Of a stretch of 64,000 bases of DNA, positions 55,367 to 64,000 are shown in pieces. The notes below the pieces were generated by a model. That model did not search any database and was not told the origin of the DNA. It saw only the letters and a program-made list of their open reading frames with translations. Both the position numbers and the translations under genes were made by a program. Numbering within the stretch: position 1 is the stretch's first letter; each line of letters starts with the position of its first letter. This DNA is from Cytobacillus solani (GTDB lineage: Bacteria > Bacillota > Bacilli > Bacillales > Cytobacillaceae). The stretch spans positions 614,361-678,360 of the forward strand of contig NZ_LJIX01000006.1 in the NCBI RefSeq assembly GCF_001420595.1, written 5' to 3'.

Positions 55367-56737
55367 TTGCTTGATTATTCTGAATTGAAGAACCGTGGAA
55401 ATGATTCTACACTAGAAAAAGGTGACAAGGTGGAACAAAATATAGATATTGGGAATAAAGTGAATTTCACTACAAATATTGAATTATCAGCAGGGTGCCA
55501 TATTGTTTATACATACACTGATTTGAACTATTATCTTGAAAACGCACTTTCCTATATAACAGAGGGTCTCGACAAAAACCAAATTGTCATTTATATTGAT
55601 AAACCAGACCGTTATAAGCATATTATTGATAAGCTTAAGCTTGCCAATTATTCTGAGAAACAATTAAAAGAAATCATCTTTGCTGATACGGATGTTTTTT
55701 ATGAAACTCACGATGTTTTTAATATTAATCAAGTGATGGCCAATTTTATGGACATACTAGAGCCTCATCTAAAAGAAAGAGTCATACGTACATGGGGGTT
55801 TGTTACATGGAAAGAACAAAACCAAAATAGCTTAATGGCTTGTCTGAAATTATATGAGTGTGGCTGTGAGTCCTTTGTAAGTGAATTAGAAAATTTTATA
55901 TCTGTTTGTGCTTATGATGGATTTGAACTGCCATCTTCCATTCTATGTGAAATTTTACAGGCACATGAATACCATATGACTGATACTCATTTAACAACTT
56001 CTAACTTGTATAAGAAAAAGCCAGTCCTATTCCCAGCTATTTCGGAACAAATTAAATTAGAAAAAGCGGCATAGAACCAAGTGATTCGTTCGGAAAAACT
56101 CTCTATTGCAGGAGAACTAGCAGCTGGAATTGCTCACGAGATTCGTAATCCAATAACGGCTATAAAAGGCTTTCTTAAACTAATAGAAGCTACTGAAAGT
56201 AAGAATCAAAAATCTTTACATATCATTAATGAGGAAATAGAAAAAATAGCACAAATATCATCTGAATTCCTGATTCTATCAAAGCCGCACGTAGATAATA
56301 AGAAGGAAATCAATTTATTTCATTTAATAGAGAGCGTCCAATTACTCTTGGAACCTCAGGCTGTTAAAAAAAATATTGGGATTCAATTAGAGTATGACCA
56401 TAGTGACATTCTAATTACTTGTGATGATATGAAAATGAAGCAAGTATTAATAAATTTAATTAAAAATTCCATAGAAGCAATGGAAAAGGGGTTTATAACG
56501 GTTACTGCAAGGGATTTAATTGATCATGTTCATATATATGTAGCTGATGAAGGTCCAGGCATTCCTAAGGAAATATTAAATACCTTAGGATAGCCTTTTG
56601 TCACAACAAAAGAGGAAGGAACAGGATTAGGCTTATTAATTTGTGAAAAAATCATCGAAGATCATAATGGGAAAATAATCGTAGAGAGTGAAATGGGAAA
56701 GGGTACGAAAATTATATTGAGCATACCTAAAGGCTAG
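55367..56737 (+). pseudogene. MEDS-domain sensor histidine kinase with two in-frame TAG codons
   Basis: One continuous frame holds three parts. A MEDS sensor domain (SAGCHIVYTYTDLNYYLENAL ff.) ends at TAG 56072-56074. A HisKA domain (IRSEKLSIAGELAAGIAHEI) and the first half of the ATPase domain (NLIKNSIEAM, DEGPGIP) end at TAG 56591-56593. The last part (PFVTTKEEGTGLGLLI, GKGTKIILSIP) ends at 56737. Relatives usually have Gln, Glu or Lys at both stops, one base from TAG. The start is TTG 55367 or, with AAAAGGTGACAAG, GTG 55430. It is probably inactive unless TAG is read through. Confidence 0.8.
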
Positions 56738-56772
56738 AAAATAAATACATACTAATGGGGTACGAGAATTGG

Positions 56773-56804
56773 CAGTGTTTTATAGACTAAAGCGCTGTTT
56801 TTTT
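56773..56804 (+). terminator. intrinsic terminator after the histidine kinase gene
   Basis: CAGTGTTTTA pairs with TAAAGCGCTG (two wobbles) around TAGAC, followed by TTTTTTT. It is still well formed although the gene is broken. Confidence 0.8.
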
Positions 56805-57191
56805 ATTGCATGAATATGTAAATTAATAATAGTATTTGCTGAAATATGGTGGATAGACAAAGCTTTCCTCTATATTTTTTTGAATGTTTTATAAATTAAA
56901 ATGAATCATAATTGAATAATAGTATTGTAATATATTAAAAAAGTCAGTATAATACTATTCATACAGAAGACAAATGTCCTTCTGGGGAGGAATGTTACAA
57001 AAGTGTTCACCAATTAAAAAGTGAATTATCCCAGAAATTTGTATGGTCACTGTAGGCTGAACTTTTAGATAGCCCTCTATAACCTAGGTAAATGTATAGC
57101 AACTATCTATATTATTTTTTAATAGAAACTATACTCTATTAGAAAAAATAATGACAAACATTATGGCAACTTTAACTAAGGGGGAACATCT
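56805..57191. other. gene-free leader region of sstT
   Basis: 387 bp, AT-rich. A GGGGAGGAATGTTAC stretch near 56982 looks like a ribosome site but opens no useful frame. TAGATAGCCCTCTA near 57067 is a short hairpin. No known riboswitch fold was recognised, though the long leader leaves room for one. Confidence 0.35.
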
Positions 57192-58430
57192 ATGAAAAGC
57201 TTATTGAAAAAGTGGAATCAAGTGAGCCTAGTCAAACAAATTATTATTGGTTTAGTTATTGGTATTATTCTGGCTTTAACGATCCCAGAAACAGCCAAAC
57301 CGGTTGTTATTTTTGGCTCTTTATTTGTAGGTGCTTTGAAGGCTATTGCACCGGTGCTAGTTCTCTTTTTGGTTATGGCAGCAATTTCGCAACATAAAAG
57401 TGGTCAAAAGACGAATATGAAGTCTGTTATTATTCTTTATTTATTAGGAACCTTCTTAGCTGGATTACTTGCTGTTATTGTTAGCTTTATTTTTCCAACG
57501 AGCTTAACGCTTGTGAAGGGTGCTGAAGGCGTAACGCCTCCGAGCGGCGTTGTTGAGGTATTAAAAACATTATTGCTAAACATTGTTGATAATCCAGTAA
57601 ATGCGATTGTTAATGCGAACTATATTGGCATACTAGCTTGGGCAATTCTGCTTGGCTTGGCTTTGAAAAATGCCGCTGAATCAACAAAAACATTAATTAC
57701 TAATTTATCAGATGCTGTTTCTAAACTAGTTACATGGGTAATTAAGCTTGCCCCATTAGGAATTATGGGTCTCGTATTTGAGTCTATTACAACAAATGGA
57801 TTGGATGCATTACTAGGCTATGGGAAACTGCTAGCTGTATTAATTGGCTGTATGCTAGTTGTTGCATTAGTTGTAAATCCAATCATTGTATTTACAATCA
57901 TTAAGCAAAATCCATATCCACTTGTTTTTAAGTGCCTAAAGGAAAGTGGAGTTACAGCATTCTTTACACGCAGTTCGGCTGCAAACATTCCTGTAAATAT
58001 GAAATTATGTAAAGATCTTGGGTTAAATAAAGATAGTTATTCTGTTTCCATTCCATTAGGTGCAACGATCAATATGGCTGGTGCAGCTGTTACGATCTCT
58101 GTTTTGACACTTGCTGCGGTTCATACGCTTGGGATTTCAGTCGATCTTCCTACAGCTATCATCCTTAGCGTCCTGTCAGCTGTATGTGCTTGTGGTGCTT
58201 CAGGTGTCGCTGGCGGCTCGTTATTATTAATTCCTCTAGCGTGCAGTTTATTTGGAATCCCAGGTGATGTGGCTATGCAGGTCGTTGGAGTAGGATTTAT
58301 TATCGGTGTATTGCAAGACTCATTTGAAACAGCCCTTAATTCTTCTACTGACGTTCTTTTTACGGCAGCAGCTGAATATAAAGAATGGCGAAAAAAAGGG
58401 AAAAAAATTGAGATTAGAAAAGTAGCATAA
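57192..58430 (+). CDS. sstT: serine/threonine:Na+ symporter SstT (412 aa)
   Basis: Sodium-coupled uptake of serine and threonine. A member of the dicarboxylate/amino acid:cation symporter (GltPh-like) family with eight helices and two re-entrant loops. Key parts are the first helix [17 protein letters not shown], the HP1 loop [14 protein letters not shown], the TM7 motif [11 protein letters not shown] (NMxGA) and the HP2 region [16 protein letters not shown]. Full family length. AAGGGGGAACATCT precedes the ATG. Single gene with its own terminator. Confidence 0.94.
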   Translation: MKSLLKKWNQVSLVKQIIIGLVIGIILALTIPETAKPVVIFGSLFVGALKAIAPVLVLFLVMAAISQHKSGQKTNMKSVIILYLLGTFLAGLLAVIVSFIFPTSLTLVKGAEGVTPPSGVVEVLKTLLLNIVDNPVNAIVNANYIGILAWAILLGLALKNAAESTKTLITNLSDAVSKLVTWVIKLAPLGIMGLVFESITTNGLDALLGYGKLLAVLIGCMLVVALVVNPIIVFTIIKQNPYPLVFKCLKESGVTAFFTRSSAANIPVNMKLCKDLGLNKDSYSVSIPLGATINMAGAAVTISVLTLAAVHTLGISVDLPTAIILSVLSAVCACGASGVAGGSLLLIPLACSLFGIPGDVAMQVVGVGFIIGVLQDSFETALNSSTDVLFTAAAEYKEWRKKGKKIEIRKVA

Positions 58431-58456
58431 AGAAGAATTTTACTAATTATAAACTG

Positions 58457-58510
58457 ACTGTATCTTCAAATTTTGGCGGAATTGACTGCCATTGGAGGTA
58501 CAGTTTTTTT
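58457..58510 (+). terminator. intrinsic terminator after sstT
   Basis: ACTGTATCTTC pairs with GGAGGTACAGT (with wobbles), enclosing a small inner hairpin, then TTTTTTT. Confidence 0.82.
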
Positions 58511-58707
58511 AGTGGAAAGCGAATTTTAATAGAAATCAGAGCCTGATAGAGAAATGTCCATTAAAATTATCTGTTAATTCATAATGTTCAATAAAGATGT
58601 GTTAATATGTATATATAAATCTATTGTGGACGATTAAATGCTTTTGATATTTAAATTTTTGATGCTTTTTTCCTGTTTTTTCGTCCAATTGTAAAGGGGA
58701 GTGGAAA

Positions 58708-59715
58708 GTGAAGAGGATTTTACTTTGCATAGTTTTTTTGATAGTTACCGCAATGCTAGCTGGTTGTACCAATCAGACAAATGCAGACGAGGCAAATGAA
58801 ATAATTAAATTAAAAAGGCAAATTGAACAATTATCAATTGAAAATAAAGCTTTGCAAAATACGGTGGAGGAACAAAGAAAAGCTCTTGAGGCAACATCGA
58901 ATAATGGGTACGCTACTATTCTTGCAAAAGACATTGAAAATTATCCGCGTTCGCTATATAAGGAAATCACTCTTGATATTGATATGGATGGAGAGGATGA
59001 ACTAATTGAACTATATGTAAACGCAGAGAAAATGGAGAATGGTGTGTTTGCATGGGATGATGGACAGACATGGTTGTTGGTCGTAAATGACGGTGAAAAA
59101 ACCTATCCTCTTTATGATGGTTTTGTTCAATTAGGTTCCATCGACTTTAGTACGGCAACTTTTGATGGAAAACCAGGCATTGTGATGATAGAGATGTGGC
59201 ATTCTGATAAATCCGTTCATAAACTTATATACGATCATGAAGCAAAGGGATTCATTAAAGAAACATTGTATAAAAAAGAGAATCTATTTCAGCAGTACAA
59301 TCAGCCTGCTTCCTACGCATTTTTCAGTGATGCTTACATATTAATGAAACAAGCTTTTACGAATAAAGCGGTGCAAGCTTTAGAAGCTAGTGAGAACAAT
59401 CTACAGGAAATCCATGATCGAGCTGCAATATTTGACCCAATCCTTGTTGATCTTGGAAATGCACAGCGATTGTTTGAAACTGCAAGTGAATTGAATCCAG
59501 AGCTAAGTGTCTCTTTAGATAGTGCACTTAATACACTTAACCAAATGGTTATAAATCAGCCTACGGCAGAACAAATGAACCAGCTAAGGTATATTTATGA
59601 AATGTTTTTAGAATATGAAATTGACCATTTGATCATTGAAGAGGAGAATCAAATTCACCCAGAAATTAAAAAGAAGCTTCAAAGAATGAATAACATATTT
59701 AATGGAAAAAAGTAA
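58708..59715 (+). CDS. lipoprotein with coiled coil (335 aa)
   Basis: The signal peptide ends at the lipobox LAGC, so Cys20 is lipidated and the protein is anchored outside. Residues about 30-65 (IIKLKRQIEQLSIENKALQN) form a coiled coil. A beta-rich domain follows with a LDIDMDGEDELIELYV stretch like a calcium-binding-type loop or FG-GAP-like repeat. The C-terminal ~120 residues are helical. I do not recognise the family. Start is GTG after GGGGAGTG. It is a single gene with no clear terminator close by. Confidence 0.78.
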   Translation: MKRILLCIVFLIVTAMLAGCTNQTNADEANEIIKLKRQIEQLSIENKALQNTVEEQRKALEATSNNGYATILAKDIENYPRSLYKEITLDIDMDGEDELIELYVNAEKMENGVFAWDDGQTWLLVVNDGEKTYPLYDGFVQLGSIDFSTATFDGKPGIVMIEMWHSDKSVHKLIYDHEAKGFIKETLYKKENLFQQYNQPASYAFFSDAYILMKQAFTNKAVQALEASENNLQEIHDRAAIFDPILVDLGNAQRLFETASELNPELSVSLDSALNTLNQMVINQPTAEQMNQLRYIYEMFLEYEIDHLIIEEENQIHPEIKKKLQRMNNIFNGKK

Positions 59716-59791
59716 TCATTTCAGTAATACATCCTCTCATAGATTAAATGATTGATTCTCTTTTAATCGTATGAGAAACAGGAAACAGTTA

Positions 59792-59820
59792 TTTACATAT
59801 AAACAAAAAAGTGGGATAAT
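59792..59820 (+). promoter_or_regulatory. sigma-A promoter in a gene-free stretch
   Basis: TTTACA, 17-bp spacer, GATAAT, each one or two bases from consensus. No normal gene follows for 700 bp, but an intrinsic terminator lies ~330 bp downstream. Confidence 0.55.
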
Positions 59821-59826
59821 AAAGAA

Positions 59827-60159
59827 AATTCGGAAGGGGGAAAGTAAGTTTATGGAACCAACTAATTGCTAATTTTAATTTATTTATTAAATTAATACAG
59901 ATTTTATAGTGAGTGATAATTACCTAGCTGAGTTAGGTTTATTTGTTATGCTCTTTATGGAATCACGGCAATTTAGAAGGTACTTACTTTTCTACTATCG
60001 AGATGATAATTTATACTGCCAGTGTTCGATTTAGCTGGCGCAAGTTAGATGCATAAGATTGTGCTTTATTTGCGCATGAATGTATCAGAATTTCTTTGCG
60101 TAAATTATTTTCTATGAATATTAGACTGTAAGAAGAATAATCTTCTTATGGTCTTTTTT
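59827..60159 (+). ncRNA. candidate ~330-nt small RNA or leader with a six-codon ORF
   Basis: Bounded by the promoter at 59792-59820 and a 13-bp stem terminator at 60124-60153 (GACTGTAAGAAGA/TCTTCTTATGGTC, loop ATAA, then TTTTTT). Near the 5' end, GGAAGGGGG precedes ATG at 59852, which reads MEPTNC and stops at 59872. No other frame of size is present. It could be a regulatory RNA, a decayed gene, or an independent short transcript. Confidence 0.4.
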
Positions 60160-60527
60160 ATTTAGGCTCTGTTATTTTTCATTGTTGATTTTCGTGTATG
60201 TATGAAAATTTATTAGCGGAGAATTTCCCGCAAATATACAGAGAGGAAGCTTAAGAAGCAGATATAAGCGGAGATATTCCGATTAACTGCTCAAGTTAAG
60301 ACAAGATCCAAAGATTTGGATACTATAAACGGAAAAACTTCCTTTATTTTTAAGGAAATATGGTTATTTCCTAATTTAAACGGAATTTTTCCATTTATTT
60401 CTCAAACACAGTAAAATCAACATTCAATTATAACAGAGCTTTTATTTTGAAAATAAATAGTACAGTGCTCTTCTTTAGCTTATCCATAAAGATATAACTT
60501 ACATTATGGATGAAAGAAGGAAAAAGT
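60160..60527. repeat. AT-rich imperfect repeats and alternate hairpins before the ABC-F gene
   Basis: Units of the type GCGGAGA(A/T)(A/T)TTCC and AAACGGAA(A/T)(A/T)(A/T)(C/T)TTCC recur between 60214 and 60400. TTCCTT, AAGGAA and TATTTCC at about 60340-60370 can pair in two exclusive ways, as in attenuators. No T-run terminator is attached, so regulation of the ABC-F gene is only a suggestion. Confidence 0.45.
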
Positions 60528-62450
60528 ATGTTGGAACTGAAATTAAATGGTGTGAAAAAGTTTATTGAAGCCACCCTTGTAGTAAAAAATATAACCTTCG
60601 AAGCTTATGAAGGAGAAAGGGTTGGAATCATAGGGGCAAACGGGTGCGGAAAGAGTACGGTTCTTAAATTAATTGCAGGAATAGAGCCGATGAATTACTA
60701 CCCAGGTTACCCTCAAACCTCCAGCCCTGGATATGATGAAGGTTTGATTCATTTGCCAAGAGGAGCAACGAGTGCTTATCTTGATCAAATGCCTAATTTT
60801 CCAAAAGGCTTAAAAGTGATCGATGTATTAAACCTAGCCTTTGAGGATATTGACCAAATTGAGATGCAAATGCGTGAATTAGAAGAGCAAATGAAGATTT
60901 TGAAAGATGAAGCGTTGGAAAAAAACTTAAAGAAATACAGTGACCTTGTTCAATTATTTGAAGTCAAAGGCGGATATGAACGGGAAGAAAAAGTAAGCAA
61001 GGTTTGTACAGGTCTTCATTTTGATGAGATCTTTTTAAATAAGGATTATGCTTTATTAAGCGGAGGGGAAAAAACGACAGTTGCCCTTGGAAAGCTCCTG
61101 ATTCATAATCCGGATATTTTGCTGCTGGATGAACCTACAAATCATTTGGATATGGAATCCGTTGAATGGCTTGAAGGCTATCTAAAAGGCTACAAGGGAA
61201 TTATCTTAATCGTTTCCCATGATCGATATTTTTTAGATAATGTAGTTACAAAAATTGTAGAAATCGAAGATATGGAGTCAATATGCTATAAGGGCAATTA
61301 TTCCTCATTTGTAAATCAAAAAGAAGAAAATATGCGGATTCAATATGAACATTTTAGAGAGCAGCAAAAAAAGATTAATAACATGGAAAAGACCGTTATG
61401 AGCTTGAGAGACTGGGCAATGAGGGCTGATAACAATAAGTTTTTTCGCAGAGCTGCCAGTATCCAAAAGAAGCTGGATAAGATGGAGCGAATTGAAAAGC
61501 CTCTATTTGAAAAGCGCAATATGAAACTGGACCTGAATGCTGCTGTTCGGTCAGGAAATGAAACGATTAAGGCAATCGGACTGACTAAATGCTATAAAGA
61601 AAAAATGCTTTTTAAGGAAGCAGATTTACTCATTACCTTTGGTGAAAGAGTGTGCCTTATCGGTCCGAATGGCAGCGGGAAAACGACCTTCCTGAAGATG
61701 CTTCTAGGTGAAGAACAGCCAGATGATGGGGTCATTGAACTAGGGGCAAATGTGATGAGTGCTTATTTGCCTCAGAAGATCGTTTTTAATAATGAAGAGC
61801 ATACGGTGTTAGAAACCTTTAGGGAGGATATTTCAATTGTCGAAGGCAAAGCACGTGAATATCTTTCTAAGTTTATGTTTTATAAAAGCAGTGTCTTCAA
61901 AAAAGTAAAACATTTATCAGGTGGAGAGAGAATTAGACTAAAGCTGGCTATGTTGTTATTTCAAGATATAAATTTATTAATACTTGATGAGCCTACGAAT
62001 CATCTTGATATCGATTCCATCGAAACCCTTGAAGAGGCACTGGGGGACTTTAACGGGACCATTTTCTTTATCTCACATGACCGATACTTTATCAATAAAA
62101 TTTGTGAGCGAGTGATTGTTTTAGAGAATCACTCATTAAAAAGCTATCAGGGTAATTACGATCATTTTAAATTGGAGAAGGAGAAGGCAGGCATCTTAGA
62201 GAATAAAGCTCCTATTGTAAAAAGTGAGAAAGTGAAAAAACAAAGGAATATTTATGACAACCCTAAAAAGGATGCAGCAAAGGCCAAGGCTCTGTCAAAG
62301 ATAGAAAGTCTGGAACGAGAAATAATGGAGATTGATATAGCCATGTCAGCTGATCCGATTGATTATGGACAGCTAAATAAGCTATATGAAAGGAAGCTTG
62401 AGTTAAATAAAGAACTAGAAGCCGTGATGGAAATGTGGATAAATGATTAA
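60528..62450 (+). CDS. ABC-F family ATPase, ribosome-associated (640 aa)
   Basis: Two ATP-binding cassettes in one chain and no membrane segments. Cassette 1: GANGCGKST, LLSGGEKTTVALG, ILLLDEPTNHLD. Cassette 2: GPNGSGKTT, HLSGGERIRLKLA, LLILDEPTNHLD. The linker between them (about residues 240-320) is the P-site-tRNA interaction motif (FREQQKKINNMEK ... RAASIQKKLDKMERIEK). An extra loop after the first Walker A (YYPGYPQTSSPGYDEG) marks a subgroup annotated as ribosomal-protection-like. A lysine-rich helical tail ends it. The ATG at 60528 follows GAAAGAAGG. It may confer antibiotic resistance or rescue stalled ribosomes. Confidence 0.88.
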   Translation: MLELKLNGVKKFIEATLVVKNITFEAYEGERVGIIGANGCGKSTVLKLIAGIEPMNYYPGYPQTSSPGYDEGLIHLPRGATSAYLDQMPNFPKGLKVIDVLNLAFEDIDQIEMQMRELEEQMKILKDEALEKNLKKYSDLVQLFEVKGGYEREEKVSKVCTGLHFDEIFLNKDYALLSGGEKTTVALGKLLIHNPDILLLDEPTNHLDMESVEWLEGYLKGYKGIILIVSHDRYFLDNVVTKIVEIEDMESICYKGNYSSFVNQKEENMRIQYEHFREQQKKINNMEKTVMSLRDWAMRADNNKFFRRAASIQKKLDKMERIEKPLFEKRNMKLDLNAAVRSGNETIKAIGLTKCYKEKMLFKEADLLITFGERVCLIGPNGSGKTTFLKMLLGEEQPDDGVIELGANVMSAYLPQKIVFNNEEHTVLETFREDISIVEGKAREYLSKFMFYKSSVFKKVKHLSGGERIRLKLAMLLFQDINLLILDEPTNHLDIDSIETLEEALGDFNGTIFFISHDRYFINKICERVIVLENHSLKSYQGNYDHFKLEKEKAGILENKAPIVKSEKVKKQRNIYDNPKKDAAKAKALSKIESLEREIMEIDIAMSADPIDYGQLNKLYERKLELNKELEAVMEMWIND

Positions 62451-62462
62451 CTAAAAATTGGT

Positions 62463-62503
62463 GCCTGTCCCCAACAGATTCAAGGGAACAGGCAGCTTTT
62501 TTT
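62463..62503 (+). terminator. intrinsic terminator after the ABC-F gene
   Basis: GCCTGT pairs with ACAGGC, with CCC/GGG inside across one bulge, then GCTTTTTTT. Confidence 0.85.
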
Positions 62504-62533
62504 ATGGTTATTCCTTTTTTGTATTGAACCTTC

Positions 62534-63580
62534 TCAAATTTCCCCCTTTTTACTTTCTTGTAGACATAGCTCAAGCAGCACCTGCTCTTTCGTAAGTGAG
62601 ATCCCTGCTCTTCGTTCCATGCTATCCCTTACTTTCTCCCATTGATAAATATCGTAAATCGTATCCTCAAGAGGACGAAAGGCAAGACCAGAATTAACAG
62701 CTTTATCAATATTGAAAGAAAAAGTTCCTTTCCACGGTTTTGCTTGACCTTCTAGTGGGGAGCACTCAGGGATCCATAGCGGCATCTCTGTCCACGGCTG
62801 TACTTTGTGCTTCAATAAAAATGTCTCTTCTGCCCATACGAATTGGGCATTGCTATTTGAAACGACTTTACAAGTGTTCAATAGCTCTTCTATCGTCAAT
62901 ATATTTTTAGGGCCAGTAACATTGAATGTTCCTGCCTTTCTCTTTTCCGCCATAGTAAGCACCCATGACGCAATATCTTTAATATCAATCAATTGAACAG
63001 GGCGGGATGAGCGTCCAGGCACCAATATGTTTCCGCCTTTAGCAACACGCTGAACCCAGTATGGAAGACGATCCGTATAATCAAAAGGTCCGACTAGAAG
63101 ACCTGCCCTAACATGTAACACACTGCCAGGCCAATGTTTTTCTGCTTCTGCTTCACATAATGCTTTCAGCTCTCCGTAATATTCGTAAGGGGAGAGTTTA
63201 CCTGCTTCAACATCAGCTAATTTATCCTCGGGCAGCATGGATAGTAACGGATAGTCTTCCGCAATATTAAGTGGAATCCAATCTTTATAGACAGAGATGC
63301 TTGAAATAAATGTATAATGCTCAATATTATCTCCCAGCACATCTGCAACCTTTTTTATTTGGTGAGGAGCAAATCCGCATGTATCTATTAATACATCCCA
63401 TTTTCTGCTTTCCAGCGATGCTATATCTATATTTCTATCACCAATTAACTGTTCAACCTCAGGGAATATTTCTTTATTCGTGCCGCGGTTAAATAAGGTA
63501 ACTTCATGCCCTCTTGCTAAAGCTTCTTCAACTAAAGCTCTTCCTAAAAAACGAGTGCCTCCTAATATAAGAACTTTCAT
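62534..63580 (-). CDS. extended SDR, NAD-dependent epimerase/dehydratase family (348 aa)
   Basis: Rossmann-fold protein with the nucleotide site LILGGTRFLGRALVEEAL (GGxRFxG, the atypical extended form) and a catalytic Tyr-Lys pair in YYGELKALCE. The Arg after strand 2 (LFNRGTN) suggests NADP(H). The family includes plant CSP41-like and isoflavone-reductase-like members, and many bacterial ones have no known substrate. The minus-strand start follows GGTGGAGGAG. It is convergent with the ABC-F gene. Confidence 0.82.
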   Translation of the reverse strand: MKVLILGGTRFLGRALVEEALARGHEVTLFNRGTNKEIFPEVEQLIGDRNIDIASLESRKWDVLIDTCGFAPHQIKKVADVLGDNIEHYTFISSISVYKDWIPLNIAEDYPLLSMLPEDKLADVEAGKLSPYEYYGELKALCEAEAEKHWPGSVLHVRAGLLVGPFDYTDRLPYWVQRVAKGGNILVPGRSSRPVQLIDIKDIASWVLTMAEKRKAGTFNVTGPKNILTIEELLNTCKVVSNSNAQFVWAEETFLLKHKVQPWTEMPLWIPECSPLEGQAKPWKGTFSFNIDKAVNSGLAFRPLEDTIYDIYQWEKVRDSMERRAGISLTKEQVLLELCLQESKKGEI

Positions 63581-63761
63581 CTATTCTCCTCCACCCAAGT
63601 TTTATATAAAGTAAATTCTTTAATCATTTATAAAACGATTTTCCTTTGCAAAAAGATATGTGGAGTGAAATAATTTTATCCCTTTATATTAGAAAAATTA
63701 GTGATACTAAAATTTTCTAGGGGGGCAGATAAAAAATTTGTGTGAAATATTTAAAAAATAT

Positions 63762-63790
63762 TTGTATCAAAGAGGCACTTTTGTTATGAT
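63762..63790 (+). promoter_or_regulatory. sigma-A promoter of the leader region at the right edge
   Basis: TTGTAT, 17-bp spacer, TATGAT. The expected transcription start is near 63797, about 28 nt before the leader peptide's start codon. Confidence 0.65.
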
Positions 63791-63824
63791 TAAATCACTT
63801 ATAAATGAAATGGAGGTTTTCCTT

Positions 63825-63869
63825 TTGACAGCATCAATGAGATTAAGATTCCCACTTATCATTCGTTAA
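63825..63869 (+). CDS. ErmD-like regulatory leader peptide MTASMRLRFPLIIR (14 aa)
   Basis: The TTG start sits 8 nt after ATGGAGG. The product has the same length as, and shares the MT-x-SMRLRFP core with, the leader peptide recalled for erm(D)/erm(K) of bacilli (MTHSMRLRFPTLNQ). The MRLR (R-x-R) motif makes ribosomes stall when a macrolide is bound in the exit tunnel. Stalling would then let a resistance gene further right be expressed. That gene is outside the window. A longer frame could begin at the ATG of ATGGAGG, giving five extra residues. Confidence 0.75.
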   Translation: MTASMRLRFPLIIR

Positions 63870-63885
63870 TTTAATACGCTTGATA

Positions 63886-63905
63886 GCTCTGCCTATGTTC
63901 AGAGC
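63886..63905 (+). promoter_or_regulatory. leader-region hairpin downstream of the leader peptide
   Basis: GCTCTG pairs with CAGAGC around an 8-nt loop, 16 nt after the leader stop. It may be one arm of the antiterminator/terminator switch. Confidence 0.45.
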
Positions 63906-63954
63906 AACGGGATTGGTCTGTTTATTTTTAAGGAAACCTATATTTAACGGTTAT

Positions 63955-63989
63955 TTAAAAAAGAGGGGATGAGTCTGCCCTCTTTTTTT
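63955..63989 (+). terminator. intrinsic terminator (attenuator) at the right edge
   Basis: AAAAAAGAGGG pairs with CCCTCTTTTTTT. It lies about 85 nt after the leader peptide, so it most likely acts as a drug-responsive transcription attenuator before the next gene. Confidence 0.78.
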
Positions 63990-64000
63990 GTTGTCTTTAA

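Noticed and set aside
55367-56737. Pyrrolysine-type use of TAG in the histidine kinase
   Set aside because: Nothing in the window supports it: the gene's own final stop and several other genes also end in TAG, and no pyl genes are seen. Nonsense mutation or error is more likely.

Overview
The window reads as a low-GC, Gram-positive, endospore-forming Bacillaceae chromosome. The evidence is strong AGGAGG-type ribosome binding sites, some TTG/GTG starts, lipoprotein signals, a spore-cortex deacetylase (pdaA), and a gene order matching the Bacillus subtilis yfk-yfj region. The species cannot be named from the sequence. No rRNA, tRNA or CRISPR array was seen.

Layout. (1) About 0-23 kb is a core backbone. 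It carries a TorD-like chaperone, yfkK, yfkJ-yfkI-yfkH, a P1B-type metal ATPase, yfkF, the yfkE Ca2+/H+ antiporter, yfkD and the radical-SAM gene yfkAB. An accessory module follows (NhaC-type transporter, a wHTH regulator, an enolase-superfamily enzyme and a GNAT protein), then an SE1561-family protein, class I fumarase, pdaA, yfjP, yfjO, yfjN (dus), another GNAT gene and a frameshifted YjbR gene. (2) About 23.5-49.2 kb is a carbohydrate island. It holds a secreted GH101 endo-alpha-N-acetylgalactosaminidase, a YesM/YesN-type two-component system, a sugar ABC importer without its own ATPase, a GH63/MGH-like glycosidase, an SDR, a divergent GcvPA/GcvPB-like PLP enzyme pair, a LacZ-type beta-galactosidase, a ROK regulator and a galK-(deleted galE)-galT-galM operon. 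(3) About 49.4-64 kb carries an MFS transporter, a quaternary-amine/EgtU-like ABC system with a fused permease-binding protein, two CBO0543-family genes (one with a nonsense codon), an RNAP alpha-CTD-like protein, a MEDS-histidine kinase interrupted by two in-frame TAG codons, sstT, a lipoprotein, a gene-free stretch with a promoter-terminator pair, an ABC-F ATPase and an extended SDR. At the right edge there is an ErmD-like regulatory leader peptide followed by an intrinsic terminator.

How the island may work (inference). GH101 would release Gal-beta-1,3-GalNAc from mucin-type O-glycans outside the cell. The two-component system would sense a glycan and switch on the importer. LacZ and the Leloir enzymes would use the galactose. 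The broken galE means epimerase must come from elsewhere. The role of the GH63-like/SDR/GcvPA-GcvPB-like block is unknown, and it is the best candidate here for an undescribed pathway.

Structural signals: five copies of one ~150-bp dispersed repeat, a second GC-rich Bacillus-type repeat, and three arrays of short AT-rich direct repeats. An exact 21-bp site lies upstream of two genes flanking one regulator, and two related palindromes lie upstream of the ROK gene and of galK. A relic of the MFS gene sits at the far side of the island.
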